From Caballeronia choica (GTDB taxonomy: Bacteria; Pseudomonadota; Gammaproteobacteria; Burkholderiales; Burkholderiaceae): a stretch of DNA of 64,000 nt. The DNA is taken from NCBI RefSeq assembly GCF_001544535.1, contig NZ_FCON02000021.1, forward strand, positions 25,549 to 89,548. Direction: 5' to 3'. A program made the translations under genes and the position numbers. Shown in pieces: positions 19,042 to 28,284 of the stretch (positions are counted from its first letter, which is position 1; every line of letters begins with the position of its first letter). The notes under the pieces were generated by a model. The model did not search any database. It had not been told where the DNA came from and saw only the letters and a list, made by a program, of their open reading frames with translations.

Positions 19042-19613
19042 AGCAACAGGTCGCGCATGCGCGGCCATTCGTTCTTGCTGAAGAGATCGACGGGGTATGG
19101 CGCATCGCGCGTGAGTTCGGCGAAACGGCGATCGAGCAGCCCGTCCGCCGAATGTCGCGCGATGTCGTGCGAGCGTTCGATCGCGCAGGACTTCACGATC
19201 AGAAGGCGCTCGGCGTTCAGGCGATTCGCAAGCCACGCGGCAAGACTGTCGGACGTGACATCCCAGCTCGTCAGCATGCTCGCCTCCTGCCGCATCATGT
19301 CGAGCGGCGCCCAGACGACCACGCGGCCGTCGTGCATCGCGCGAAGTATCTGCGCTTCAGTCGCGGCGATGACGAGGCTGCGGCATACGCCGCGCATCAG
19401 CAACGCGTGCTGCGCCATGGCGAGCACCGCCATGTTATGCGCGGCGACATCGTCGAAATCCCACACGGCCTGGTGTTCGCGCACCTGGTCGGCGAATCCG
19501 CCGCCGCCCGGCACGATCAGCACTCTTCCGCCGCCGAAGTCGCTCAGCTCGTTCAGCCAGCGTTTGAGCGACGGGTCGCGGCTCAGGCTGCCGCCAATCT
19601 TCACCACCCACAT
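19023..19613 (-). CDS. Amino acid kinase family protein, probable MfnE-like furan phosphate kinase
   Basis: This 196-residue kinase has the amino-acid-kinase N-terminus VVKIGGSL and the nucleotide loop IVPGGGGFAD. In archaea MfnE of this family phosphorylates [5-(aminomethyl)furan-3-yl]methyl phosphate to the diphosphate. Its close link to mfnB and an mfnF-like gene supports that role for methylofuran synthesis. It lies 28 bases after the mfnF-like gene on the same strand, so the two are likely one transcript. The start MWVVKIGG at 19613 has GGAG upstream. Confidence 0.75.
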   Translation of the reverse strand: MWVVKIGGSLSRDPSLKRWLNELSDFGGGRVLIVPGGGGFADQVREHQAVWDFDDVAAHNMAVLAMAQHALLMRGVCRSLVIAATEAQILRAMHDGRVVVWAPLDMMRQEASMLTSWDVTSDSLAAWLANRLNAERLLIVKSCAIERSHDIARHSADGLLDRRFAELTRDAPYPVDLFSKNEWPRMRDLLLHAAVP

Positions 19614-19641
19614 AGGCGCTCCATTCGTGGCTTCACGCGGT

Positions 19642-20739
19642 TCAGGCGAACAGCGCTTCGCTTGTCTCGCGCGTATCGGTATCGGTATCGGTGCGCAGCA
19701 TGCCGACTGCCACGCATGGGGCGCATACCCGTGCCCATCCACGGGCCGCGTCGCCCGCCTCGCCCGCGTCGATACCGATGCCGGGCAGCGCATCGAAGCG
19801 CACCACGTCGCGGCCGAGCGGTTCAGCGAGCGCGTCCACGAGGAAAGCTCCACACCCCGCCGCAATCAGCACGACGTTGTGCGCAAGCCCGGTGCGGCCA
19901 AGCACGCGGGTCAGATTCAGCGACAGGTGCGCGAGTTGCGCATCGCGCCACCGGTGGGCGAGATCCACCCAATCGTGCCCGGCTGCATCGCGTGCATCCC
20001 GGCCGATCATGCGGGCGAGACGCTGGCAGGTTCCGTGGCGATCCTTCGCGCCGCCATCGGCTGCCGGCTGCTGGTCGTGCAATGGATCGAGCGCGCCGGT
20101 CAGCCGGTACACATCGGCGGTGGTCGCGAAGAATTCGTTCATCACGTTGTAGTGCTCCCCGCAAAACCTGATGCGATGCGCGAGCGCGCAGAGCGGCGTG
20201 CGCACCACGCCCTGATACACCAGTTCGCCTGATTTAAGACGCCCCGCGTCGTCCGTGCCGCGCGCGACGATCCGGCCGTCCTGAATCGGGATCAGGTCCG
20301 TGGTGGTGCTGCCGATATCGACGAGCACCGCATGCGGAATCCGGCTTGCGACCAGTTGAGCCGTCGCGAACCAGTTGGCCGAGGCGATCCGCTCCCAGTG
20401 AGCCGAGACCGAATCGAACGCGACCCAGCCGGCGGCACCGGCATAGAACGCGATGCGCTCGCCGCAATGCGACGCGAGGCGCGCCGCGATCGCCGCGACG
20501 CCCGCCTCGCGATGCTCGAAAAGATCGGCCATTTCGCCGGTCATCGTCACCGCGTGGTCGGCGTGCGCCAGATCGGGCCAGCGCAGCGCGGCCTGCGCAA
20601 GCGCGTTGTCGACATGTTCGAGCCCCTGCCATAACGGACACGGCCATTGCGCGATGTCCCGCACGCGTCCGTCTTCGATGCGGGCCGCCTTGACATGCGC
20701 CCCGCCGATATCCCATCCGATCACGAAATCACGCGGCAT
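19642..20739 (-). CDS. H4MPT-linked C1 transfer protein, MfnF-like (COG1548/hydantoinase type)
   Basis: This 365-residue protein has two ASKHA-like phosphate motifs, GWDIGGAHVKA at the N-terminus and DIGSTTTDLIP near the middle. It belongs to the family that in archaea includes MfnF, which joins the furan diphosphate to the tyramine-glutamate part of methanofuran. The start at 20739 has GGAG six bases before; another ATG lies six codons upstream. The C-terminus contains a short TDTDTDT repeat coded by ATACCG-type hexamers. The exact reaction in a bacterium is inferred. Confidence 0.75.
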   Translation of the reverse strand: MPRDFVIGWDIGGAHVKAARIEDGRVRDIAQWPCPLWQGLEHVDNALAQAALRWPDLAHADHAVTMTGEMADLFEHREAGVAAIAARLASHCGERIAFYAGAAGWVAFDSVSAHWERIASANWFATAQLVASRIPHAVLVDIGSTTTDLIPIQDGRIVARGTDDAGRLKSGELVYQGVVRTPLCALAHRIRFCGEHYNVMNEFFATTADVYRLTGALDPLHDQQPAADGGAKDRHGTCQRLARMIGRDARDAAGHDWVDLAHRWRDAQLAHLSLNLTRVLGRTGLAHNVVLIAAGCGAFLVDALAEPLGRDVVRFDALPGIGIDAGEAGDAARGWARVCAPCVAVGMLRTDTDTDTRETSEALFA

Positions 20740-20962
20740 GCCGGCTCCGTTCTTCATGTTGCGTCCGGTGCGCATGGGAATGCACACCGCCGCGCGTGCG
20801 GGACACGTGCAGGTCACGCACGGATCGATTTCGCTCGCGACCGGCGCGCGAACCCGATACCGTGCGTTCCATTGAAAACAGCCCGCGCGCGACGTCGGCA
20901 TCCACCCAACCAGCGCCGCTGATATATTCGTACAACAGCCCATTCGTCATCGCTCATTCCCC

Positions 20963-21676
20963 ATGCAAATCATCCCGGTTGTCGATGTGCTCGACGGCAT
21001 TGCCGTACGCGCCGTGCGCGGTGAACGCAGCCGCTACCAGCCGCTCGAATCGCAGTTGTGCAGCGGCTGCGATCCGGTTGCCATCGCACAGGCGCTGCTC
21101 GACTACTCCGCCGCGTCGGTGCTGTATGTGGCGGACCTCGACGGCATCATGCGAGGAGCGCCACAACTCGCGACGCTCACGCGCCTGATGCGCGAACTTC
21201 CCGGCATCGACCTGTGGCTCGATGCCGGCTTTTCCGATAGCGCTTGCGCCCGCGCCGTCATTGCGCAGTTGCACGGCACGGGCGCGACGGTCACGCCGGT
21301 GTTCGGCAGTGAATCACTGCGCGCCGATACCGTTTGCGACGTGCCCGGCAACTCGATCCTGTCGCTTGACCAGCGCCACGACGTGCCGCTGGGCGAGCCC
21401 GCCTTCTGGACCGATACGTCGCACTGGCCTTCGCGCCTCATCGTCATGTCGCTCGATCGCGTCGGCTCCTTCAGCGGCCCCGACCTCGCGGCCATCGCCA
21501 CGATCCGCCAACGCGCGGGCAACGAGCGAACGATCGTCGGTGCGGGCGGCGTCCGTCATGTCGACGACCTGCACGCGGCCCAAGCCGCTGGCGCCGACGC
21601 GTGGCTCATCGCCTCCGCGCTTCACGACCGGCGCATTCCGGCGACCACGCAAGCGTCAAACCCCTTGCAACGCTGA
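20963..21676 (+). CDS. HisA-like TIM-barrel protein of the H4MPT gene set
   Basis: This 237-residue protein resembles HisA/HisF (start IIPVVDVLDGIAVRAVRGER, central YVADLDGIM, phosphate-binding GAGGVRHVDDL near residue 194). It keeps the half-barrel phosphate sites but is linked to H4MPT genes rather than his genes. Such proteins are regular members of methylotroph H4MPT clusters and are believed to help make the cofactor; the reaction is not known to me. It is the gene before fhcB, 193 bases upstream. Confidence 0.75.
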   Translation: MQIIPVVDVLDGIAVRAVRGERSRYQPLESQLCSGCDPVAIAQALLDYSAASVLYVADLDGIMRGAPQLATLTRLMRELPGIDLWLDAGFSDSACARAVIAQLHGTGATVTPVFGSESLRADTVCDVPGNSILSLDQRHDVPLGEPAFWTDTSHWPSRLIVMSLDRVGSFSGPDLAAIATIRQRAGNERTIVGAGGVRHVDDLHAAQAAGADAWLIASALHDRRIPATTQASNPLQR

Positions 21677-21869
21677 CTATCACGTTTCATGCCAATGCCG
21701 GACGCGTGCGACCGGCTTCGTTCGCCACGCTTTCCTCGCGTTACAGTGTGTAGAGCGAACCGCGCGGCGAGCGGCGCACTATGCGTTGCCCACAGCGCGC
21801 GATCCGGCATCGATCCGCACGCGACCGTTGACGCCGCTTGCATGGCATATGCCTTGCAAGAGTGCGCGC

Positions 21870-23138
21870 ATGAACCCGACACTTTCCTCTCCGCCCTGGA
21901 CCTGTCCTTTCTGCGCGTTGCTATGCGACCGCTTCGGCGTCGATGCGGGCGAGACGCTCAAGCCAACCGGCACGACATGTCCTCGCGCGACCCGTGCGCT
22001 GGAGCAATTCGGCAGTGTTCCTTCGCAGGCAACGTCTTTCGTGAACGGACAGCCGGCAGCCGCCGATGCCGCGCTCGACACCGCGGCGCGGTGGCTTCGC
22101 GAGTCACGCCAGCCGCTTTTCGGCGGCATGGCGACCGACGTCGCGGGCGCACGCTCGCTGTATCGGCTGGCCAACGCGTGCGGCGCGATCATCGATCATG
22201 CGCACGGCCGGGCCCTGATGCATGGACTGACGGCGCTTCAGGACCGCGGCGCATTCACGACGACGCTCGCCGAAATCCGCACGCGTGCGGACCTGATCAT
22301 CTGCATCGGTTCAACGGCGCCTTCCAGCCGCCATCCGGAGTTCTTCGCGCGCTGCGGTATCGGCGACAGCACCTCCCTGCAACGCGAGATCGTGTTCGTG
22401 GGCGGCGAGATCGATCCGGCACTGACCGGCACGGCATCGGACGGGGTCTCGACTCGCGCGATCCCGCTCCAGGGCGACCTGTATGACACGATCGCGGCGC
22501 TCAACGCGAGCCTGACCGCCAGACCGCCGCGCGACACGCATCCGGAACTTGCCGGTCTCGTCAGGCGAATGCTGGATGCACGCTACACGGCCATCGTCTG
22601 GACCCCAGCGGACCTGCCGGGTGAGCATGCGACGTTGCTGGTCGAAGGCATCGACCGCTTGTTGAAGACCCTCAATCGCACGACACGCGCCGGTGGTCTG
22701 GCGCTCGGCGGCGATGACGGCGGCGCGGCCGTGAACCAGACGCTCGCGTGGCTCTCGGGGCTGCCGCTGCGAACCGGCGTGCATCCCGACGGGCTCGCGC
22801 ACGAACCGCATCGCTATGACACGGCGCGCCTGCTGGCCGATCACGCCGTCGATTCCCTGCTGTGGGTCGCGAGTTTCACCGCCGACCTGCCGCCCCCGGA
22901 AACCGCCTTGCCCGTCATCGTGCTCGGTCATCCCGGGCTGGCGGCCGCCTGTATGGATCGTTCCGGACCCACGGTGTTCATTCCCGTATCGACGCCGGGC
23001 ATTGGCTCGGCAGGCCATCTGTTCCGCGCGGACGGCGGCGTGGTGTTGCCGCTCGCCCCGGTGTATGCGGACACGCTGCCAACGGTCGCGAGCGTCGCAA
23101 CAAGCCTTGCCCACCGTCTCGCGGAGGCGATCGCATGA
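21870..23138 (+). CDS. fhcB: Formyltransferase/hydrolase complex subunit B
   Basis: This 422-residue protein is related to the molybdenum subunit of formylmethanofuran dehydrogenase. In bacteria Fhc has no redox role, and the B subunit is thought to be structural. The N-terminus (WTCPFCALLCDRFGVD) carries the family's cysteine cluster, and later segments (LICIGSTAPSSRHPEFFAR, GGAAVNQTLAWLSGLPLRTG) match FhcB. The start is uncertain because ribosome sites are weak; ATG 21849 is an alternative. The stop overlaps fhcA by four bases (ATGA). Confidence 0.88.
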   Translation: MNPTLSSPPWTCPFCALLCDRFGVDAGETLKPTGTTCPRATRALEQFGSVPSQATSFVNGQPAAADAALDTAARWLRESRQPLFGGMATDVAGARSLYRLANACGAIIDHAHGRALMHGLTALQDRGAFTTTLAEIRTRADLIICIGSTAPSSRHPEFFARCGIGDSTSLQREIVFVGGEIDPALTGTASDGVSTRAIPLQGDLYDTIAALNASLTARPPRDTHPELAGLVRRMLDARYTAIVWTPADLPGEHATLLVEGIDRLLKTLNRTTRAGGLALGGDDGGAAVNQTLAWLSGLPLRTGVHPDGLAHEPHRYDTARLLADHAVDSLLWVASFTADLPPPETALPVIVLGHPGLAAACMDRSGPTVFIPVSTPGIGSAGHLFRADGGVVLPLAPVYADTLPTVASVATSLAHRLAEAIA

Positions 23139-24832
23139 ACACCTTTCGTCTGCGCGGCGGCCGCGTGTTCGATCCGGCCAACGGGATCGACGGACAGATT
23201 GCCGACATCTGCGTGCGCGACGGCCGCATCGTCGAGCTGAAACCCGATGAAAGCGCCGGTCACGAATACGACGTGAGCGGCATGGCCGTGATGGCGGGCG
23301 GCATCGACATGCATTCGCACATCGGCGGCGGCAAGGTCAATCTCGCGCGCATGCTGATGCCCGAGGACCACCGCCTGCGCACCCGCGAAGCCGCCCGCAA
23401 CCCGCTCGAACTCGCATCCTGTGGCGTGTGCACGCCGGGCACGCTCGCCACCGGCTACCACTATGCCGAAATGGGCTACACGGCCGCCTTCGAGCCCGCA
23501 ATGATCGCGTCGAACGCGCGCCATACGCACCTGGAAATGGGCGACACGCCGGTCATCGATCACGGCGCCTATGTGATGCTCGGCAACGACGAGCTGTTCC
23601 TGCGCATGCTCGCGCAAGGCACGGATTTCGAGCGCATTCGCGACTACGTCGGCTGGACGATCAACGCGACGAAGGCGCTCGGCGTGAAGGTCGTGAATCC
23701 CGGTGGCATCTCGGCGTTCAAGTTCAACCAGCGCAGCCTCGATGTCGACGAAGCGCACGTTCACTACGACATCACGCCGCGCCAGGTACTCAACGTGCTC
23801 GCACGCTCGCTCACCGATCTCGGCGTGCCGCATCCGCTGCATATTCATGCGAGCAACCTGGGCGTGCCGGGCAACATCGAATCGACGCTCGCCACGATCG
23901 ATGCGCTCGAAGGCCTGCCCGGTCATCTCACGCACATCCAGTTTCACAGCTACGGCAACGAAGGGCCGCGCAAGTTTTCTTCAGCGGCCACGCGTATCGC
24001 GGATGCGGTCAACGCGAATCCGAACATCTCGATCGACGTCGGCCAGATCATGTTCGGCCAGACGGTGACCGCTTCCGGCGACATCATGAAGCAGGTCAGG
24101 CAGGCGGACTTCGCGTCGCCGCGCAAGTGGATCGCGGGCGATATCGAGTGCGATGCAGGTTGCGGCGTCGTGCCCTTTCGCTATCGCGAGCAAAGCTACG
24201 TGAACGCGCTGCAATGGACGATCGGCCTCGAACTTTTCCTGATGGTGAAGAACCCGTGGCAGATCACGCTGACCACCGACCACCCGAACGGTGGCCCGTT
24301 CACGAGCTATCCGCACCTGATCCGCCTGCTCATGGACAAGTCATTCCGCGACGACCAGCTTGCCCGGCTCCATCCCGACGTCGCCCAACAGTCGCCGCTC
24401 GGAAGCATGGCCCGCGAACTCACGCTCGATGAAATCGCGATCCTCACGCGCGCCGCACCTGCACGCCTGCTCGGCTTGCGCGAGCGCGGCCGCCTGAACG
24501 CGGGGGCCGCCGCCGATATCGCCGTGTATCGCGAGAACGCCGACCGCGAAGCGATGTTCACCGCGCCCGAGTATGTGTTCAAGGATGGCGAACTCGTCGC
24601 GCGCAATGGCCGCATCGTGGCGACGCCCGCGGGCGGCACGCATTATGTGGAGCCCGAATTCGACCGGTCGATCGAACGCACGCTCGAAGACTTTAGCGAC
24701 CATCATCTCGCCTTCAATTTCCGACATGCCGCCATCGGGCGCGACGAACTCTGCTCGTGCTGCAACGGAGGGCGGCTCTTGCCGGCCGCATGCGGCGTGC
24801 ACGGCGACGCGCCAGCGGGAGAGCCATCATGA
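23135..24832 (+). CDS. fhcA: Formyltransferase/hydrolase complex subunit A (hydrolytic)
   Basis: This 565-residue amidohydrolase-fold subunit hydrolyses formyl-methylofuran to formate. The metal motif GGIDMHSHIGGGK near residue 60, later histidines in PLHIHASNLG and THIQFHSYG, and the TTDHPNGGPFTSYP segment are all present. It overlaps fhcB upstream and fhcD downstream by four bases each, so the fhcBADC genes form one tightly coupled operon. Confidence 0.94.
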   Translation: MNTFRLRGGRVFDPANGIDGQIADICVRDGRIVELKPDESAGHEYDVSGMAVMAGGIDMHSHIGGGKVNLARMLMPEDHRLRTREAARNPLELASCGVCTPGTLATGYHYAEMGYTAAFEPAMIASNARHTHLEMGDTPVIDHGAYVMLGNDELFLRMLAQGTDFERIRDYVGWTINATKALGVKVVNPGGISAFKFNQRSLDVDEAHVHYDITPRQVLNVLARSLTDLGVPHPLHIHASNLGVPGNIESTLATIDALEGLPGHLTHIQFHSYGNEGPRKFSSAATRIADAVNANPNISIDVGQIMFGQTVTASGDIMKQVRQADFASPRKWIAGDIECDAGCGVVPFRYREQSYVNALQWTIGLELFLMVKNPWQITLTTDHPNGGPFTSYPHLIRLLMDKSFRDDQLARLHPDVAQQSPLGSMARELTLDEIAILTRAAPARLLGLRERGRLNAGAAADIAVYRENADREAMFTAPEYVFKDGELVARNGRIVATPAGGTHYVEPEFDRSIERTLEDFSDHHLAFNFRHAAIGRDELCSCCNGGRLLPAACGVHGDAPAGEPS

Positions 24833-25791
24833 GCGCAACCGTGAGCACAGGCCCGGCGAGCGACGTGTCCGCGCCCTTCGCCATCAACGGCGTGAGCATC
24901 GACGACACCTTCGCCGAAGCGTTTCCGATGAAGGCGACGCGCCTCATCATCACGGCCCGCGACGCCGTATGGGCCCGTCATGCGGCGGTGGCCGCGACCG
25001 GCTTCGCGACCTCCGTGATCGCGTGCGGCTGCGAAGCGGGCATCGAACGCGAGATTCCCGCCGGCGAGACGCCGGACGGCCGGCCCGGTATGGCGATCCT
25101 GATCTTCTCGATGTCGGGCAAGGAGCTCGCGAAGCAGGTCGAGCGCCGCGTCGGCCAATGCGTGCTGACGTGTCCCACGACCGCGATCTTTGCGGGCATC
25201 GAAGCAGGCGAAGCGATCGCACTCGCGAAGAACCTGCGCTTCTTCGGCGACGGCTGGCAGATCTCGAAGATGATCGACGGCGTGCGTTACTGGCGCGTGC
25301 CTGTCATGGACGGCGAGTTCGTGGCGCAGGAAACCACCTCGGTGATCAAGGGCGTGGGCGGCGGCAACCTCCTCTTTCTCGCGCGCGACACCGATGCGGC
25401 GCTCGCAGCGGCGCAGGCCGCCGTTGACGCGATGCGGCGCGTGCCGAACGTGATCATGCCGTTCCCGGGCGGGGTCGTGCGCTCGGGGTCGAAGGTCGGC
25501 TCGAAGTATGCCGCGCTTCCCGCGTCGACCAACGATGCGTTCTGCCCCACGCTCGCCGAGCGCTCACCGCGCTCCGTGCTGACCGGCGACACCCGCAGCG
25601 TGCTCGAAATCGTCATCGACGGCCTGAGCGACGCCGATGTCGCGCAGGCCATGCGCGCGGGAATCGAAGCCGTGACCGCGCGCGGCGCAGACGGCGGCGT
25701 CGTGCGCATCTCAGCGGGCAACTACGGCGGCAAGCTCGGGCCGTTTCACTTTCATCTGCGCGAACTGTGCGGCGCACGGGAGGCGTCATGA
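24829..25791 (+). CDS. fhcD: Formyltransferase/hydrolase complex subunit D (formyltransferase)
   Basis: This 320-residue subunit transfers the formyl group from formyl-H4MPT to methylofuran. Family segments include DDTFAEAFPMKATRLIITA, CGCEAGIE, MPFPGGVVRSGSKVGSKY and the C-terminal GNYGGKLGPFHFHL. The length is close to that of archaeal formyltransferases. It overlaps both neighbours at ATGA junctions. Confidence 0.94.
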   Translation: MSATVSTGPASDVSAPFAINGVSIDDTFAEAFPMKATRLIITARDAVWARHAAVAATGFATSVIACGCEAGIEREIPAGETPDGRPGMAILIFSMSGKELAKQVERRVGQCVLTCPTTAIFAGIEAGEAIALAKNLRFFGDGWQISKMIDGVRYWRVPVMDGEFVAQETTSVIKGVGGGNLLFLARDTDAALAAAQAAVDAMRRVPNVIMPFPGGVVRSGSKVGSKYAALPASTNDAFCPTLAERSPRSVLTGDTRSVLEIVIDGLSDADVAQAMRAGIEAVTARGADGGVVRISAGNYGGKLGPFHFHLRELCGAREAS

Positions 25792-26615
25792 AGCGCATTA
25801 CGCTGCGCGTGAAGCACGCGCCCCTGCTCCGCATCGACGCGCGCACGCTGCTCCCCTCGACACTTGCGGCACTCACCGCCGATGAAATCGAACGAAGGCC
25901 ACTGTGGCATGGAACGGAACGCATCGCGCTTGCAGACCTGTTCGACGTGCGCATGGGCGACGCTTCGAATCAGGCTGATGCGCCTTCGCTCGTGTTCGCG
26001 GGCGACATGCGGCGATTCGACCGCATCGGCTGGCAGATGGACGGCGGGCAGCTTGTCGTGGAAGGTCATGCGGGCGATCTCACGGGGGCGCAGATGACGG
26101 CGGGCACGCTCGTCATCGATGGCAATGCCGGCAGCTTCGCCGCGTGCCAGCTCGCCGGCGGACGGGTCGAAATTGGCGGCAACACGGGCGACTTCGCGGC
26201 GGGCTCGCTGCCCGGCGACCTCGACGGCATGCGCGGCGGCACGCTGATCGTGCGCGGCGACGCAGGCGCACGCTTCGGCGACCGCATGCGGCGCGGCACG
26301 GCGCTCGTATTCGGCAATGCCGGCGCGTTCGCGGCGTCGAGGATGGTGGCGGGCACGATCGGCATCGTGGGCGGGGTCGGCGAACATCTCGCCTACGGCA
26401 TGCGGCGCGGCTCGCTCCTGCTGCTGGGCGCGCAAGCCGTCCCCGATAACCGCTTCGCTGAAAATCATGGCGACGTCGATGTATTCTGGCGTCTGCTGTC
26501 GCGCAGCCTCGCCCGCGAGGGCGGCCCCTTCGACGAACTGACGCAGGCTTCGATGCGCCGCTTCGCAGGCGATATCTCCGTCGATGGCAAAGGCGAAGTG
26601 CTGCTCGCTCGCTAA
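25788..26615 (+). CDS. fhcC: Formyltransferase/hydrolase complex subunit C
   Basis: This 275-residue subunit is built of repeated beta-helix units of the GXGXG type (for example GHAGDLTGAQMTAGTLVIDGNAG, then GGNTGDFAAG and GDAGARFGDRMRRG). It resembles the C subunit of formylmethanofuran dehydrogenase and the C-terminal domain of glutamate synthase. ATG 25788 overlaps the fhcD stop. It closes the fhc operon, and a fae homologue follows 68 bases later. Confidence 0.9.
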   Translation: MKRITLRVKHAPLLRIDARTLLPSTLAALTADEIERRPLWHGTERIALADLFDVRMGDASNQADAPSLVFAGDMRRFDRIGWQMDGGQLVVEGHAGDLTGAQMTAGTLVIDGNAGSFAACQLAGGRVEIGGNTGDFAAGSLPGDLDGMRGGTLIVRGDAGARFGDRMRRGTALVFGNAGAFAASRMVAGTIGIVGGVGEHLAYGMRRGSLLLLGAQAVPDNRFAENHGDVDVFWRLLSRSLAREGGPFDELTQASMRRFAGDISVDGKGEVLLAR

Positions 26616-26683
26616 CGTCGCGTTGCAAGAGTGATGGGCCGCGCCACTTCCGTTCAACGTCTTTTATTCCGGAGTCTTTCCCG

Positions 26684-27217
26684 ATGAGTGACAACCTGAT
26701 TTTCCGCGCAGGAGAGGCAACCGTGCTCGCCGCTCCCGGCCAGGCCACCGATGCGATGCCCGAGATTCTGATCGGCCGCGTCGATGGGCCTGTCGGTCAG
26801 GCCTTTGCCAACATGATGGCGCAAAGCAAGGGCCATACCGCGATGTTCGCGATCCGCGCCTGCAACCAGATGGTGCGTCCCGCCACGATGATCGTGCCGA
26901 AGGTCACGATGAAGGACATGGAAACCGTGAACCTGTTCGGCGGCGTCGTGCAGTCCGCAACCGCCGACGCGGTGGTCGACTGCCTGATCGAAGGCATTCT
27001 CCCGAAGGATCAGGCCAATGACCTGTGCATCATCAGCCTTGTGTGGATCGACCCGCGTTGCGTCCAGGACCCGAACATCGACCGGCGCGACATGTACCGC
27101 ACGAACTACGAAGCGACCAAGCTCGCGATCCAGCGCGCGATGAACAACGAACCGAGCGTCGAGACACTGATCGAAAACCGCCACAAGATCAAGCACGACA
27201 TGGACGACTGGAGCTGA
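26684..27217 (+). CDS. Formaldehyde-activating enzyme homologue lacking the catalytic histidine
   Basis: The 177-residue protein aligns along its length with Fae, which condenses formaldehyde with H4MPT. Shared segments include GHTAMFAI, MIVPKVTM, GILPKDQANDL and NYEATKLAIQRAMNNEP. In the place of the catalytic histidine (His17 of M. extorquens Fae, in AHIDLIIG) this protein has methionine (M25, in AMPEILIG). It is therefore closer to Fae paralogues of unknown function than to canonical Fae. It may still bind H4MPT or act as a formaldehyde sensor. A regular Fae would have to be elsewhere, or the condensation is spontaneous. Confidence 0.8.
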   Translation: MSDNLIFRAGEATVLAAPGQATDAMPEILIGRVDGPVGQAFANMMAQSKGHTAMFAIRACNQMVRPATMIVPKVTMKDMETVNLFGGVVQSATADAVVDCLIEGILPKDQANDLCIISLVWIDPRCVQDPNIDRRDMYRTNYEATKLAIQRAMNNEPSVETLIENRHKIKHDMDDWS

Positions 27218-27221
27218 CCCA

Positions 27222-28136
27222 TCAGGTTGCGCCTTCGTTTGCAAGCGCCGATCCGGCAAGCAAGGTGTCCTTGAACGCACCGGCCGCGGCCGAGAGATGC
27301 TTGCTCTCGCGATGCACGACGTACAGGTGGCGAACGATCGGGAAACGCTCGACATCGAGCACGCGGATGCGCAGCGTTTCCAGCTCCGGCATGATCGTCT
27401 GCAGCGGCACGACGGACAAGCCCATGCCCGCATGCACGCCGCATTTCACGGCTTCATTGCTGCTCACTTCCATGCCCGGCCGAAACGTCACGCGATGCTC
27501 GGCGAAGAAGCGCTCCATCGCGAGGCGCGTGCCGGAGCCCGGCTCGCGCATCAGGAATATCTCGTCCTCGAGCGCGGAGAGCGGAATGCCGCGCTGCCGC
27601 GCCAAGGGATGATCGGGCGGCGCGATCACCACGAGTGGATTCTTCATGAACGGCTTCGCCGCGAGGCCGAGGCCTTCGGGCGGCTGCCCCATGATGGCGA
27701 GATCGGTCTCGTTGCTTGCAAGCTCGTTCAACACCGACTCGCGGTTTGCCACGTTCAGGTTCACGCGCACGCCCGGAAACGCGTGCGCGTATTTCGCGAT
27801 CAACTGCAACGCGAGATGACTGGCGGTACCCGTCACCGCTGAGATCTTGATCTTCCCCTGCTTCGTATCGCGCAACTGGTCGATCGAGTGTTCGAGAAAC
27901 GTCAGTTGCTGCTGGATCGCGCGCGCATGGTTGAAAACCTCGCGGCCGGCTTCGGTCAGAAAGATGCGGCGGCCCATCTGCTCGAATAGCGGCATGCCGA
28001 TGCGCTCTTCCAGATTCTTCAATTGCGTCGACACGCCGGGTTGCGTGAGATGCAATTCCTCGGCCGCGCGGGAAAAGCTCAGGTTGCGCGCAGTCGATTC
28101 GAATACCAGCAATTGACGCAATGTCAGGTGCAACAT
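27222..28136 (-). CDS. LysR-type regulator, CbbR/QscR-like
   Basis: This 304-residue regulator starts directly with the LysR helix-turn-helix (LRQLLVFESTARNLSFSRAAEELHLTQPGVSTQLKNLE). The effector domain contains segments close to CbbR/QscR (AIMGQPPEGL, DEIFLMREPGSGTRLAMERFF, SSNEAVKCGVHAGMGLSVVPL). Members of this group activate Calvin-cycle genes or, as QscR in Methylobacterium, serine-cycle genes. It is divergent from glyA, with a matching operator in the 257-base gap. It is the only intact LysR gene in the window, so it may also act at the fbp promoter, whose own cbbR is broken. Confidence 0.88.
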   Translation of the reverse strand: MLHLTLRQLLVFESTARNLSFSRAAEELHLTQPGVSTQLKNLEERIGMPLFEQMGRRIFLTEAGREVFNHARAIQQQLTFLEHSIDQLRDTKQGKIKISAVTGTASHLALQLIAKYAHAFPGVRVNLNVANRESVLNELASNETDLAIMGQPPEGLGLAAKPFMKNPLVVIAPPDHPLARQRGIPLSALEDEIFLMREPGSGTRLAMERFFAEHRVTFRPGMEVSSNEAVKCGVHAGMGLSVVPLQTIMPELETLRIRVLDVERFPIVRHLYVVHRESKHLSAAAGAFKDTLLAGSALANEGAT

Positions 28137-28210
28137 CCGCTTCCCCTCGCGAGCTTTCCGGACTCGCTGATCTGGCCTTCACTGTACCAGCCGCAGAGGG
28201 CCGGGCAATG

Positions 28211-28284
28211 CCCATAACGGAGTATCTCTTGAGGCGCGAAGCCCGCGGCGCACGGCTTTGCGGGCCGGTTATGGGTTGAATAAC
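28211..28284. promoter_or_regulatory. LysR-type operator region between the regulator and glyA
   Basis: The strongest site is GTTAT-N7-ATAAC (28268-28284), a perfect inverted repeat with the T-N11-A LysR motif that also fits TNA-N7-TNA of CbbR. A second half-site, CCCATAAC at 28211-28218, is the inverted partner of GTTATGGG at 28268-28275. The pair looks like the recognition and activation sites of one LysR dimer pair. Confidence 0.6.

Noticed and set aside
20963-21676. HisA of histidine biosynthesis
   Set aside because: No other his genes are nearby and the gene is embedded among H4MPT genes, so it is described as HisA-like of unknown reaction.
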